A stretch of 64,000 bases of DNA from a bacterium (GTDB taxonomy: Bacteria > Eisenbacteria > RBG-16-71-46 > CAIMUX01): contig JAUIHP010000006.1 of the NCBI GenBank assembly GCA_030431975.1, positions 62,001-126,000 of the forward strand, in the 5' to 3' direction. Shown here piece by piece: positions 36,380 to 42,994 of this stretch. The notes below the pieces were generated by a model. That model saw nothing but the letters and a program-made list of their open reading frames with translations, had not been told where the DNA came from and made no database searches. The first letter of the stretch is position 1, and each line of letters begins with the position of its first letter. The position numbers and the translations under genes are program-made.

Positions 36380-37138
36380 TTGACTTCCTCCAAACCTGCA
36401 CCCGTCGTCGAGCTGGACGAGGTCTGTAAGCAGTTCCCGGACGGAACGCAGGCCCTGGGTGGAGTGACTCTGCACGTCTCTCACGGGGAGACCGTCGCTC
36501 TGGTCGGCGAGAGCGGTTCCGGCAAGACCACCCTACTGCGCAGCATCAATCGACTCGTGGACCCGACCTCCGGGCAGGTTCGCGTTCAGGGCAATCGCGT
36601 CGACGCCGGCGATCCCATCGAGCTCCGGCGCCACATCGGATACGTCCCGCAAAATGGTGGGCTGCTCCCGCACTGGACCGTCGAAGACAACGTCGGCCTC
36701 GTCCCGAAGCTTCTCGGATGGAAGTCGGACAAGCGCAACGCACGCACGAGAGAACTGCTGGAGTTGGTCGGACTCGCTCCCGCGACCTACGCCGCCCGCT
36801 ATCCGAAAACGTTGTCGGGCGGGCAGCGTCAGCGCGTGGCTTTGGCCCGAGCCCTGGCTTCAGATCCGGAGCTCGTCCTTCTCGACGAGCCGTTCGGTGC
36901 ATTGGATCCGCTGACCCGACGCGGGATTCACGATGAGTTTCTGAACTGGAAGAGTCAGCTCGACAAGACTCTGATCCTCGTCACCCATGACATGGAAGAG
37001 GCTCTGCGACTGAGCGACCGCGTCGCGGTGTTGCGAACGGGAAAGTTGGAGCAGGTGGCGACGACCGACGAGCTTTGTTCGCGTCCGGCCAACGAGTACG
37101 TGCGCGGCATTCTCGGACGGCATTGGGTGGGCGCGTGA
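36380..37138 (+). CDS. OpuC/EgtV-like ABC transporter ATPase for quaternary amines or ergothioneine
   Basis: A 252-residue ATPase with Walker A GESGSGKTT, Q-loop YVPQNGGLLPHWTV, signature LSGGQRQRVALARAL, Walker B LVLLDEPFGALD and H-loop VTHD. The Q-loop and family resemblance place it with OpuCA/OsmV/EgtV importers of quaternary ammonium compounds. No CBS domains follow, so there is no built-in ionic-strength sensor of the OpuA type. It starts at TTG and its stop overlaps the next start (TGATG). Confidence 0.85.
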   Translation: MTSSKPAPVVELDEVCKQFPDGTQALGGVTLHVSHGETVALVGESGSGKTTLLRSINRLVDPTSGQVRVQGNRVDAGDPIELRRHIGYVPQNGGLLPHWTVEDNVGLVPKLLGWKSDKRNARTRELLELVGLAPATYAARYPKTLSGGQRQRVALARALASDPELVLLDEPFGALDPLTRRGIHDEFLNWKSQLDKTLILVTHDMEEALRLSDRVAVLRTGKLEQVATTDELCSRPANEYVRGILGRHWVGA

Positions 37139-38802
37139 TGACGGCTCGACATGGCACGCGTCCTCTGCCGAACGTGGCTCGGGAAAACGGGGAAAGACGC
37201 GCTGGGATCGCACCGCGCGGCGAAAGCCATGCCAGGATCCTGCAGGCGATCGTCTTTACTCTCTTCTGCATCACTCTTGCAGACCTCAGCCTCTTGGCCA
37301 CGGCCGCTCACGCGGAAAAGCTCGCCGTTGCATCGAAGAACTTCGAAGAGAACCGCCTACTTGCCGAGATGTTCGCGCGCATCATCGAAGACCGGACCGA
37401 ACACACCGTCGAGCGAAACTTCGACATGGCCGGCACACAACTCTGCTTCGAAGCACTTCGCACCGGCGCCGTCGATGTCTACCCGGAGTACACCGGCACC
37501 GGACTGGTGTCCATTCTCGGACTGCCGTCGGCGACGGACCCGGCCCAGGTTCTCTCCACCGTTCGTCGTGAATTCTCGCGGCAATGGGATCTCATCTGGA
37601 TGGCGCCGCTGGGTTTCGAAAACTCCTATGAGATCGGGCTGCGTAAGGATTTGGTCGAAGAGCACAGCATTCGTAGCATCTCGGACCTCGCTCCTTTCGC
37701 GGGAGAGTTTCGCGCGGCGCTGGGGGCGGAGTTCATCGGGCGACCGGACGGTCTTCCCGGCCTCGAGTCGACCTATGGTCTGAAGTTCGGCGACGTCCGG
37801 TCCCTGCAACAAAACCTGAAGTACGAAGCGGCCGGTCAGGGTGAAGTCGACGTCATCGATGTCTACACCACGGATGGGCACATTCTGAAGTACGGCCTCG
37901 TCGTTCTCGACGATGACAGAAGTTTCTTTCCTCCCTATCAGGCCGCCGCACTCGTTCGCGGCGAGACTCTGAGACGACTTCCGGAAGTCGGACTTGCGCT
38001 CAACGAACTGACCGACCTCATCAACGAGGACCGGATGCGTTCGTGGAACCTACGGCTACAGGAGGAAGACGTTACGGTCGAGGTTGTAGCTGTCGACGCG
38101 CTCAACGAACTCGGACTCATCACCAGCGCCGATGCGCCGCGCAGCACCTCGACGAAGGATCGGTCGGTGTGGAGCTACATGTGGGAAGAACGGGGTCCTC
38201 TGTTTCAGCGGGTTCTCGAACACCTCGGAATGGTCGGACTTTCGCTGCTCGCGGCCGTGGCCTTGGCTGTGCCGTTGGGGCTCTTTCTGGAACGGCAACG
38301 GGGCGCAGCGGAGTGGGTCATTCGCGCCGTCGGTGTGCTCCAGACGATTCCGTCGATCGCCCTGCTCGCCTTCATGATTCCGGCATTGGGAGTCGGAGCC
38401 AAGCCGGCCGTCGCGGCTCTCTTCCTCTACGCGCTTCTTCCGATTGTTCGTAACACCTTCACCGGAGTCCGCGACGCAGATCCGGAGGCGGTGGAGGCCG
38501 CCTGGGCGTTGGGAATGACTCCGGCTCAGGTCCTGCAACAGGTGCGGCTGCCGTTGGCCATGCCGTTTATTCTGGCCGGCGTCCGGACCGCGGCCGTGAT
38601 CAACGTCGGTACGGCGACGTTGGCCGCGTTCATCGGGGCCGGCGGCCTTGGCGAACCGATCGTCACCGGGCTGCAACTTGCCAACAACAAGATCATCCTG
38701 TCCGGTGCCATTCCGGCAGCCCTCCTCGCTCTGCTCGTGGACGGCCTCCTTGGTGTCATCGAACACTGGACACAACCGAAGGGACTCGCACTCGACCGAT
38801 GA
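37138..38802 (+). CDS. substrate-binding protein-permease fusion of an OpuC/EgtU-like importer
   Basis: A 554-residue protein. A signal/anchor (ILQAIVFTLFCITLADLSLLATAAHA, about 35-60) leads into an OpuAC-type binding domain (about 62-335; ASKNFEENRLLAEM, GAVDVYPEYTGTGL). The C-terminal 200 residues are a five-helix permease with the EAA loop EAAWALGMTPAQVLQQVRLPLA. In the known fusions (EgtU, OpuABC, ProWX) the permease comes first; here the order is reversed. The topology still works, because a five-helix permease has its N-terminus outside. The conserved ends of both domains are present. Confidence 0.85.
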   Translation: MTARHGTRPLPNVARENGERRAGIAPRGESHARILQAIVFTLFCITLADLSLLATAAHAEKLAVASKNFEENRLLAEMFARIIEDRTEHTVERNFDMAGTQLCFEALRTGAVDVYPEYTGTGLVSILGLPSATDPAQVLSTVRREFSRQWDLIWMAPLGFENSYEIGLRKDLVEEHSIRSISDLAPFAGEFRAALGAEFIGRPDGLPGLESTYGLKFGDVRSLQQNLKYEAAGQGEVDVIDVYTTDGHILKYGLVVLDDDRSFFPPYQAAALVRGETLRRLPEVGLALNELTDLINEDRMRSWNLRLQEEDVTVEVVAVDALNELGLITSADAPRSTSTKDRSVWSYMWEERGPLFQRVLEHLGMVGLSLLAAVALAVPLGLFLERQRGAAEWVIRAVGVLQTIPSIALLAFMIPALGVGAKPAVAALFLYALLPIVRNTFTGVRDADPEAVEAAWALGMTPAQVLQQVRLPLAMPFILAGVRTAAVINVGTATLAAFIGAGGLGEPIVTGLQLANNKIILSGAIPAALLALLVDGLLGVIEHWTQPKGLALDR

Positions 38803-39779
38803 ATACTCAAGAGCACGAAATCCACGTTTACGTCGACGAGGCTGACCTCTTCGAGTTTTCGAAGTCAGAGGTTCGCGAGGGACTTCTTCGCTCGCCAAAG
38901 GAACTCGCACCCTATCTGTTGTACGACGAGAAGGGCTCCGAACTCTTCGAAGAGATCACGGAGCTTCCGGAGTACTACCAGACCCGCACCGAGAAGAAGA
39001 TCCTCGGCGAGATCGCGCCCATCATCGAAGAGCGATACGAATTTCGAGAGCTGTTGGAACTCGGTTCCGGGTCTTCCTACAAGACGCGCGTACTGCTGGA
39101 TGAGATGCACCAGTCGGGACAGCTGGAACTCTACCTTCCATTCGACGTCAGCGAGTCGATGGTGCGCCAAACCGCCGAAGAACTTTCCCGGGAGTATCCG
39201 GAGATGGGGATCTACGCCATTGTCGGCGACTTCAATCGGCACCTCGGAAAGATTCCTTCGGGGAACCACCGACTACTCGTCTTTCTCGGAGGCACGATCG
39301 GAAACTTCAAGCCGCAAACCGCGGAGACGTTCCTACGCAATGTTGCCCGCACGATGGACCCGTCCGACCGATTGCTACTCGGTACCGACCTGGTCAAGGA
39401 TACTGCCGTGATCGAAGCGGCCTACAACGACAGTCGCGGAGTGACGGCGGCGTTCAACAGAAACTCGCTGAAGGTGGTCAATGATCGCCTGGGCGCAAAC
39501 TTCAAGCCGGACGCCTATGAACATCGGGCCATCTTTGACACCGAGAAGGCTCAGATCGAAATGCATCTGATTGCCACGTCGCGCCAGGATGTGCGAATCG
39601 AAGCCATCGATCTGGATGTCCGAGTCGAGGAAGGCGAGTACGTTCTAAGCGAGATCTCCCGCAAGTTCACTCGCAGTACGGTGGAATCTCTCCTGGCCTC
39701 GGCGGGCCTGGAGATGACCGATTGGTTCACCGACCCGGAAGAGAAGTTCGCACTCAGCTTGGGCGCCGTTCGAGGTTGA
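38799..39779 (+). CDS. egtD: L-histidine N-alpha-methyltransferase (EgtD family)
   Basis: A 326-residue cytoplasmic SAM-dependent methyltransferase that converts histidine to hercynine, the first step of ergothioneine synthesis. Family signatures: LLYDEKGSELFEEITELPEYY with the substrate Tyr, SAM-binding LELGSGSSYKT, FLGGTIGNFKP, and the EISRKF motif whose Glu and Ser bind the histidine amino group. Its ATG overlaps the transporter stop (ATGA). No EgtB, EgtC or EgtE gene is in the window. Methylation of another amino acid is a possible alternative. Confidence 0.9.
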   Translation: MNTQEHEIHVYVDEADLFEFSKSEVREGLLRSPKELAPYLLYDEKGSELFEEITELPEYYQTRTEKKILGEIAPIIEERYEFRELLELGSGSSYKTRVLLDEMHQSGQLELYLPFDVSESMVRQTAEELSREYPEMGIYAIVGDFNRHLGKIPSGNHRLLVFLGGTIGNFKPQTAETFLRNVARTMDPSDRLLLGTDLVKDTAVIEAAYNDSRGVTAAFNRNSLKVVNDRLGANFKPDAYEHRAIFDTEKAQIEMHLIATSRQDVRIEAIDLDVRVEEGEYVLSEISRKFTRSTVESLLASAGLEMTDWFTDPEEKFALSLGAVRG

Positions 39780-39783
39780 ACGG

Positions 39784-40689
39784 TTAGCGCAAACTCAGGA
39801 TGGAGTTCTTGACGAGGTAGGCACCCTCGTAGCGAACGAAGACCGAAGACGATGACGGCCCGGGCTCCGACGACGCAGGTGCTGACGACGCGTGCACAGG
39901 CGTCGACGCCGACGCCGACCCCGACGCCGACGCCGATGCCGATGCCGATGCCGATGGTGCCGCGGTGTCCCCCGCAACTTGCGATACGTCCACGACCAAC
40001 CGGCCGGATGTTCCCAGAACATCTCCCGGCCGCACCACCGAGCCGTGTTGCACGCCCCCGCGTATCCCGTTCATGAGGACGACAAGACTGTCCCCCTGAA
40101 TGAGAAGCGTTTCCGTCCCAACCTCCGCTAGGTTCGACTTCAACGCCCCGGTGTGTGACTCGGCCCCCGTCGCCCCGGCCACGAGGGCGCGAACGACCCG
40201 GCCGTCGATAGGACTGACTACAGTCATCTCCTTGTCCGACACGTGGCCCCATCCATTCAGCGGCAGAAACTCCGTTGCTGTCCGAGACGGATTCTGGCGT
40301 ACGAATCGGTTGAGGAGAGGATGGCGCCCGCCTTCGGACACACCGATCGTCGTCCCGCGGACGGGAGCCGGAAGATCCACCGTCGGTTCTCCCGGATTCA
40401 TGCCGAGTGTGATCTGAAGACACTGGAAGGTGAGGAAGGCAACCAGGCACCATGCCAGCACGCGCCGAATCCGATCGGGCGATGGCGGGAAGCCGCCACG
40501 CAACGTCATGCGCTTGCGGGCGCGAAGCCCCAGGAGGACGGCGACGATCAAAGCGACGGGCAGCAGATAGCGGCCTCCGTAAGAGAGGCTCGTCCACTGT
40601 CCGACGAAGAAGAGCAGGAAGGAATACGAGGCCAAAACGAAAACCTCGGCCAGCCAATCAACCTGCTTTTCGCTTCCTCCCCCTGCCAC
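39784..40689 (-). CDS. membrane protein with degenerate M23-like extracellular domain
   Basis: About 301 residues. Three hydrophobic helices (about 14-32, 40-56, 80-97) are followed by an outer domain with a lysostaphin/lipoyl-like pattern (VVSPIDGRVVRALV...GTETLLIQGDSLVVLMNG...VVRPGDVLGTSG). The M23 zinc ligands (HxxxD and HxH) are not present, so peptidase activity is unlikely. A (Ser-Ala)n tract at about 240-262 is encoded by a GC hexamer repeat. The first usable start is GTG 40689 without a ribosome site; the frame stays open back to the stop of the PEP-CTERM gene and encodes another hydrophobic stretch, so the true N-terminus is uncertain. Confidence 0.65.
   Translation of the reverse strand: MAGGGSEKQVDWLAEVFVLASYSFLLFFVGQWTSLSYGGRYLLPVALIVAVLLGLRARKRMTLRGGFPPSPDRIRRVLAWCLVAFLTFQCLQITLGMNPGEPTVDLPAPVRGTTIGVSEGGRHPLLNRFVRQNPSRTATEFLPLNGWGHVSDKEMTVVSPIDGRVVRALVAGATGAESHTGALKSNLAEVGTETLLIQGDSLVVLMNGIRGGVQHGSVVRPGDVLGTSGRLVVDVSQVAGDTAAPSASASASASASGSASASTPVHASSAPASSEPGPSSSSVFVRYEGAYLVKNSILSLR
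39898..39960. repeat. GC-rich 6-bp tandem repeat encoding Ser-Ala
   Basis: About ten copies of GACGCC/GATGCC type hexamers, read on the minus strand as alternating Ser and Ala with one Gly, near the C-terminus of the M23-like membrane protein. Confidence 0.85.
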
Positions 40690-40767
40690 GCGAATCGCGA
40701 TAAGGATCGGAAGAAACAGGTGGAAGGCTACGAGACCGAGGCCCTCGATGATGTCCTCACAGACGGC

Positions 40768-41067
40768 TTAGCCGTCGATATCGTCCTTGCGGCCACGACG
40801 GACGACGGCGGCGCCGATCAATCCAGCACTGACCAAAAGAAGGGTGGCCGGCTCCGGAACCGGGTTGACCGTACCGGCGGCCGACTTCGCATCGGAGTTC
40901 GGAGTCTGGGTAACGCTCAACAGCGGTCCGTCCTCAGTGATGAATCCAGATGGCTCGCTGTCGTTGGTTACGCCATCAGGCGACTCAAGAAGGATAGGAC
41001 CCGCGAGGGCTGCCGTCGCGAGTGTTACGATGCCCAATACTCCAGAAAAAAGGGCAAGCTTTCGCAT
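40768..41067 (-). CDS. small PEP-CTERM sorting-domain protein
   Basis: A 99-residue exported protein. Signal peptide MRKLALFSGVLGIVTLATAALA, an about 45-residue acidic mature part, and at the C-terminus a complete PEP-CTERM signal: VPEPATLLL, hydrophobic helix VSAGLIGAAVV, then RRGRK. Exosortases recognise this tripartite tail; no exosortase is in the window. AGGAG lies 9 nt before the ATG. Its TAA is immediately followed, in the same frame, by the open frame of the downstream membrane protein. Confidence 0.85.
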   Translation of the reverse strand: MRKLALFSGVLGIVTLATAALAGPILLESPDGVTNDSEPSGFITEDGPLLSVTQTPNSDAKSAAGTVNPVPEPATLLLVSAGLIGAAVVRRGRKDDIDG

Positions 41068-41140
41068 GAGGATGTTCTCCTAGACGTCAATTCTAAGCAA
41101 AAGTGGCCCTCGCGGCAGTTGGGCCGGACCTGAAGCTGTT

Positions 41141-41157
41141 ACTGTGACACTCACAGT
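41141..41157. promoter_or_regulatory. perfect inverted repeat upstream of the PEP-CTERM gene
   Basis: ACTGTGA-CAC-TCACAGT, 74 bp upstream of the PEP-CTERM start. It is a candidate operator or hairpin. The remaining part of 41068-41394 shows no gene; TTGACT-N17-TAATAG at 41220-41248 on the plus strand is a further promoter-like match. Confidence 0.4.
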
Positions 41158-41394
41158 GTCGCCTAGTCAATAGACCATTACGCAAAAACCCGCAAACGGT
41201 CCGACACAGGCCACATCTGTTGACTCGGATGGAAACCATGGCTAATAGCTGCCCGGACTTAGCTTTGCCCTGGTCAGCAGGATGCCGTTCCCACTGCTTC
41301 CGACCCGAAACGACGCCCGAAGGTCACAAGCTAGGACACCGTTTCCGCTCGATGTGTTGAAGTGGCCCCCGGGAAGCCACCCGCCTGAGATTTC

Positions 41395-41424
41395 TTGGAT
41401 CGCAGACATCCCATCCCGTATACT
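41395..41424 (+). promoter_or_regulatory. promoter of the 36-residue basic protein gene
   Basis: TTGGAT, 18 bases, TATACT. The start point would be near 41431, about 40 nt before the ATG, with AGGAG in between. Confidence 0.5.
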
Positions 41425-41471
41425 TTGGCCTCGTTTGACCTAAATCCACAGGAACAGGAGTCCAGATCACC

Positions 41472-41582
41472 ATGGCAACAGAAAGACGACGGGAACTGCG
41501 TCGGCGCCGCCAACGGAAGAAGAAGCGTCAGAAGGAAAAGATTCGCGAGGCGATCGCGGAGGCTGCAAAGAGCAAGGGATAG
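41472..41582 (+). CDS. 36-residue highly basic helical protein
   Basis: A short gene, ATG to TAG, encoding an extremely charged peptide: it begins MATERRRELRRRRQRKKKR and ends KIREAIAEAAKSKG. Twenty of 36 residues are Arg, Lys or Glu-flanked basics and it should be one long helix that binds RNA or the ribosome. Support comes from a promoter-like element (41395-41424), AGGAG upstream, and a nested hairpin right after the stop. I know no family it fits; it differs from bTHX and bL36 ribosomal proteins. Confidence 0.55.
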   Translation: MATERRRELRRRRQRKKKRQKEKIREAIAEAAKSKG

Positions 41583-41636
41583 CCCGATCGGTACCCGCAG
41601 TCGCTGCGGTGACGAACCTCACGCGTAAGTCGGGCT
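41581..41636. terminator. nested stem-loop after the small basic gene
   Basis: Outer arms AGCCCGA (41581-41587) and TCGGGCT (41630-41636), inner hairpin CCGCAG-TCG-CTGCGG (41595-41609). It sits between convergent genes and overlaps both stop codons. Confidence 0.5.
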
Positions 41637-42339
41637 AGGGACAGGCGCTCGCCTTCGTGTAGTCCGCATTGACCGTCACTCGACGCCTACCGCCTTCTTC
41701 TCTTCTGACGACGACAGACGGCACGTTCGGGAGAAGTCCGAAACGCGCGAACTCGGCGTCCTGTTCTTCCAAATCGAGAAGACACGTCGTTCCCTGCGCC
41801 AATCCCGTGTGAGAAAAACGAGTGCCCGGAACCCGGGCGGGCGGTTTGTCGACCGGTCCGGATCCGGGCGCAAAGTTGGCTACGAGAAGACGCCCTCCGG
41901 GGCGAAGAACTCGAGCTGTCTCCCGAAGAGCAAGATCCCACTCTTCGTCGCTCGCCGCCTGGTGATAGACACCGAGAGCCACGACCCAGTCCAAAGACCC
42001 CGTCTCCACGAAGCCCAGGTCGGTCATGGAAGACCGCTGCACCCGGCGCTCCAGTTCGTGCGGATCGATGTGCCCCGATAGACGGTCCCGGGTCCGATCG
42101 ACCATAGCCTGCGCCAGGTCACAGGCGAGAAGATCGAACCCATTCTCTGCGAGAAACACGCTGTTTCTGCCGGCCGCGCATCCCAGATCGAGAACTCTCG
42201 TCGTCGCCCGGTCGCCCTCGAAGTTCTCGACCCATGTCTGCAGGCGGTGATCCGGTTCCCGGTCTTCGAACCGCTGAACGTTGTCGGGATCGTTCCAAAA
42301 CGCGTCCCGCTCCGCCGTCCATCCCTTCGGAACTTTCAT
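41635..42339 (-). CDS. class I SAM-dependent methyltransferase
   Basis: A 234-residue cytoplasmic enzyme. Motif I VLDLGCAAGRNSVFLAENG (about 49-67), the acidic end of strand 2 LLACDLA, and a post-motif segment VVALGVYHQAASDEEWDLALRETARVLRPGG typical of methyltransferase_11/TehB-like enzymes. The substrate cannot be told. It lies 17 bp downstream of the bacilliredoxin stop in the same direction and could be co-transcribed. Confidence 0.85.
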   Translation of the reverse strand: MKVPKGWTAERDAFWNDPDNVQRFEDREPDHRLQTWVENFEGDRATTRVLDLGCAAGRNSVFLAENGFDLLACDLAQAMVDRTRDRLSGHIDPHELERRVQRSSMTDLGFVETGSLDWVVALGVYHQAASDEEWDLALRETARVLRPGGRLLVANFAPGSGPVDKPPARVPGTRFSHTGLAQGTTCLLDLEEQDAEFARFGLLPNVPSVVVRREEGGRRRVTVNADYTKASACP

Positions 42340-42356
42340 CCGTCAGGGGCGCTTCG

Positions 42357-42779
42357 TCAGGACGCGCAGTGTTCGTCGTAGGCTTGAATCAACTTCGCGG
42401 CGACATCCTGCGCCGAGGTGCCTTCGATCTGATGCCGGTGCACCATCTCCACGACCTCGCCATTCTTGATGAGTGCGGCACTGGGCGAGCTGGGCTGGTA
42501 GTCGGAGAAGTAGCTGCGGGCCTGGGCAGTGGCTTCACCGTCGACGCCGGCAAACACCGTCACGACCTTGTCCGGGGTCACTCCGTGGGTCAGCGACAGG
42601 GCCAAACCCGGGCGAGCCATTCCGGCCGCACATCCGCAGACGGAGTTGACGAAGACAAGAACGGTCCCCTCTTTGGATCCGAGGGTGGCGTCGACGTCTT
42701 CCGGACTTCGCAACTCCTGAATCCCCATCCGAACCAGCTCCTGGCGCATCGGATCGGTGAGTTCTGCTGGGTAAGGCAT
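42357..42779 (-). CDS. brxA: bacilliredoxin, BrxA/BrxB family
   Basis: A 140-residue thioredoxin-fold protein with the family N-terminus (MPYPAELTDPMRQELVRMG), the CGC active site (Cys48-Gly-Cys50 in NSVCGCAAG) and PSSPSAALIKNG. Bacilliredoxins remove bacillithiol from mixed disulphides. The start is set by GAAGGAGATACC before ATG 42779; upstream the frame runs into a low-complexity Ser-Pro tract derived from the GGCTCG repeat. Whether this lineage makes bacillithiol is unknown; another low-molecular-weight thiol is possible. Confidence 0.9.
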   Translation of the reverse strand: MPYPAELTDPMRQELVRMGIQELRSPEDVDATLGSKEGTVLVFVNSVCGCAAGMARPGLALSLTHGVTPDKVVTVFAGVDGEATAQARSYFSDYQPSSPSAALIKNGEVVEMVHRHQIEGTSAQDVAAKLIQAYDEHCAS

Positions 42780-42821
42780 TTGTGGTATCTCCTTCTTCCA
42801 AACGATGGAACGGCGCAACAG

Positions 42822-42918
42822 TCGGGCTCGGGCTCGACTTGAGTAGTTCAGGCTCGGACTCAAGCTCGGGCTCGGGCTCGGGCTCGGGCTCAAGCTCGGC
42901 TCGAGTAACTCGGTCTCG
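42822..42918. repeat. GGGCTC hexanucleotide repeat
   Basis: An interrupted array of GGGCTC/AAGCTC/GGACTC hexamers, with four exact units in a row near 42866-42889. It lies in the 215-bp spacer between the bacilliredoxin gene and the flavoprotein gene. Confidence 0.85.
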
Positions 42919-42994
42919 GCCCAGGGCTGGTGTCTCAATGACTCGGCTCAGGATGGGGCTTTGCCCCGACCCTATTGGATCCCGGGATCGCCGG

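Noticed and set aside
39784-40689. Active M23 endopeptidase
   Set aside because: The lysostaphin-like fold pattern is present but the zinc-binding His and Asp residues are not.
41141-41157. CRP binding site controlled by the cAMP island
   Set aside because: It contains TGTGA and TCACA, but they are 3 bp apart where CRP needs 6, and the CNB protein here has no DNA-binding domain.
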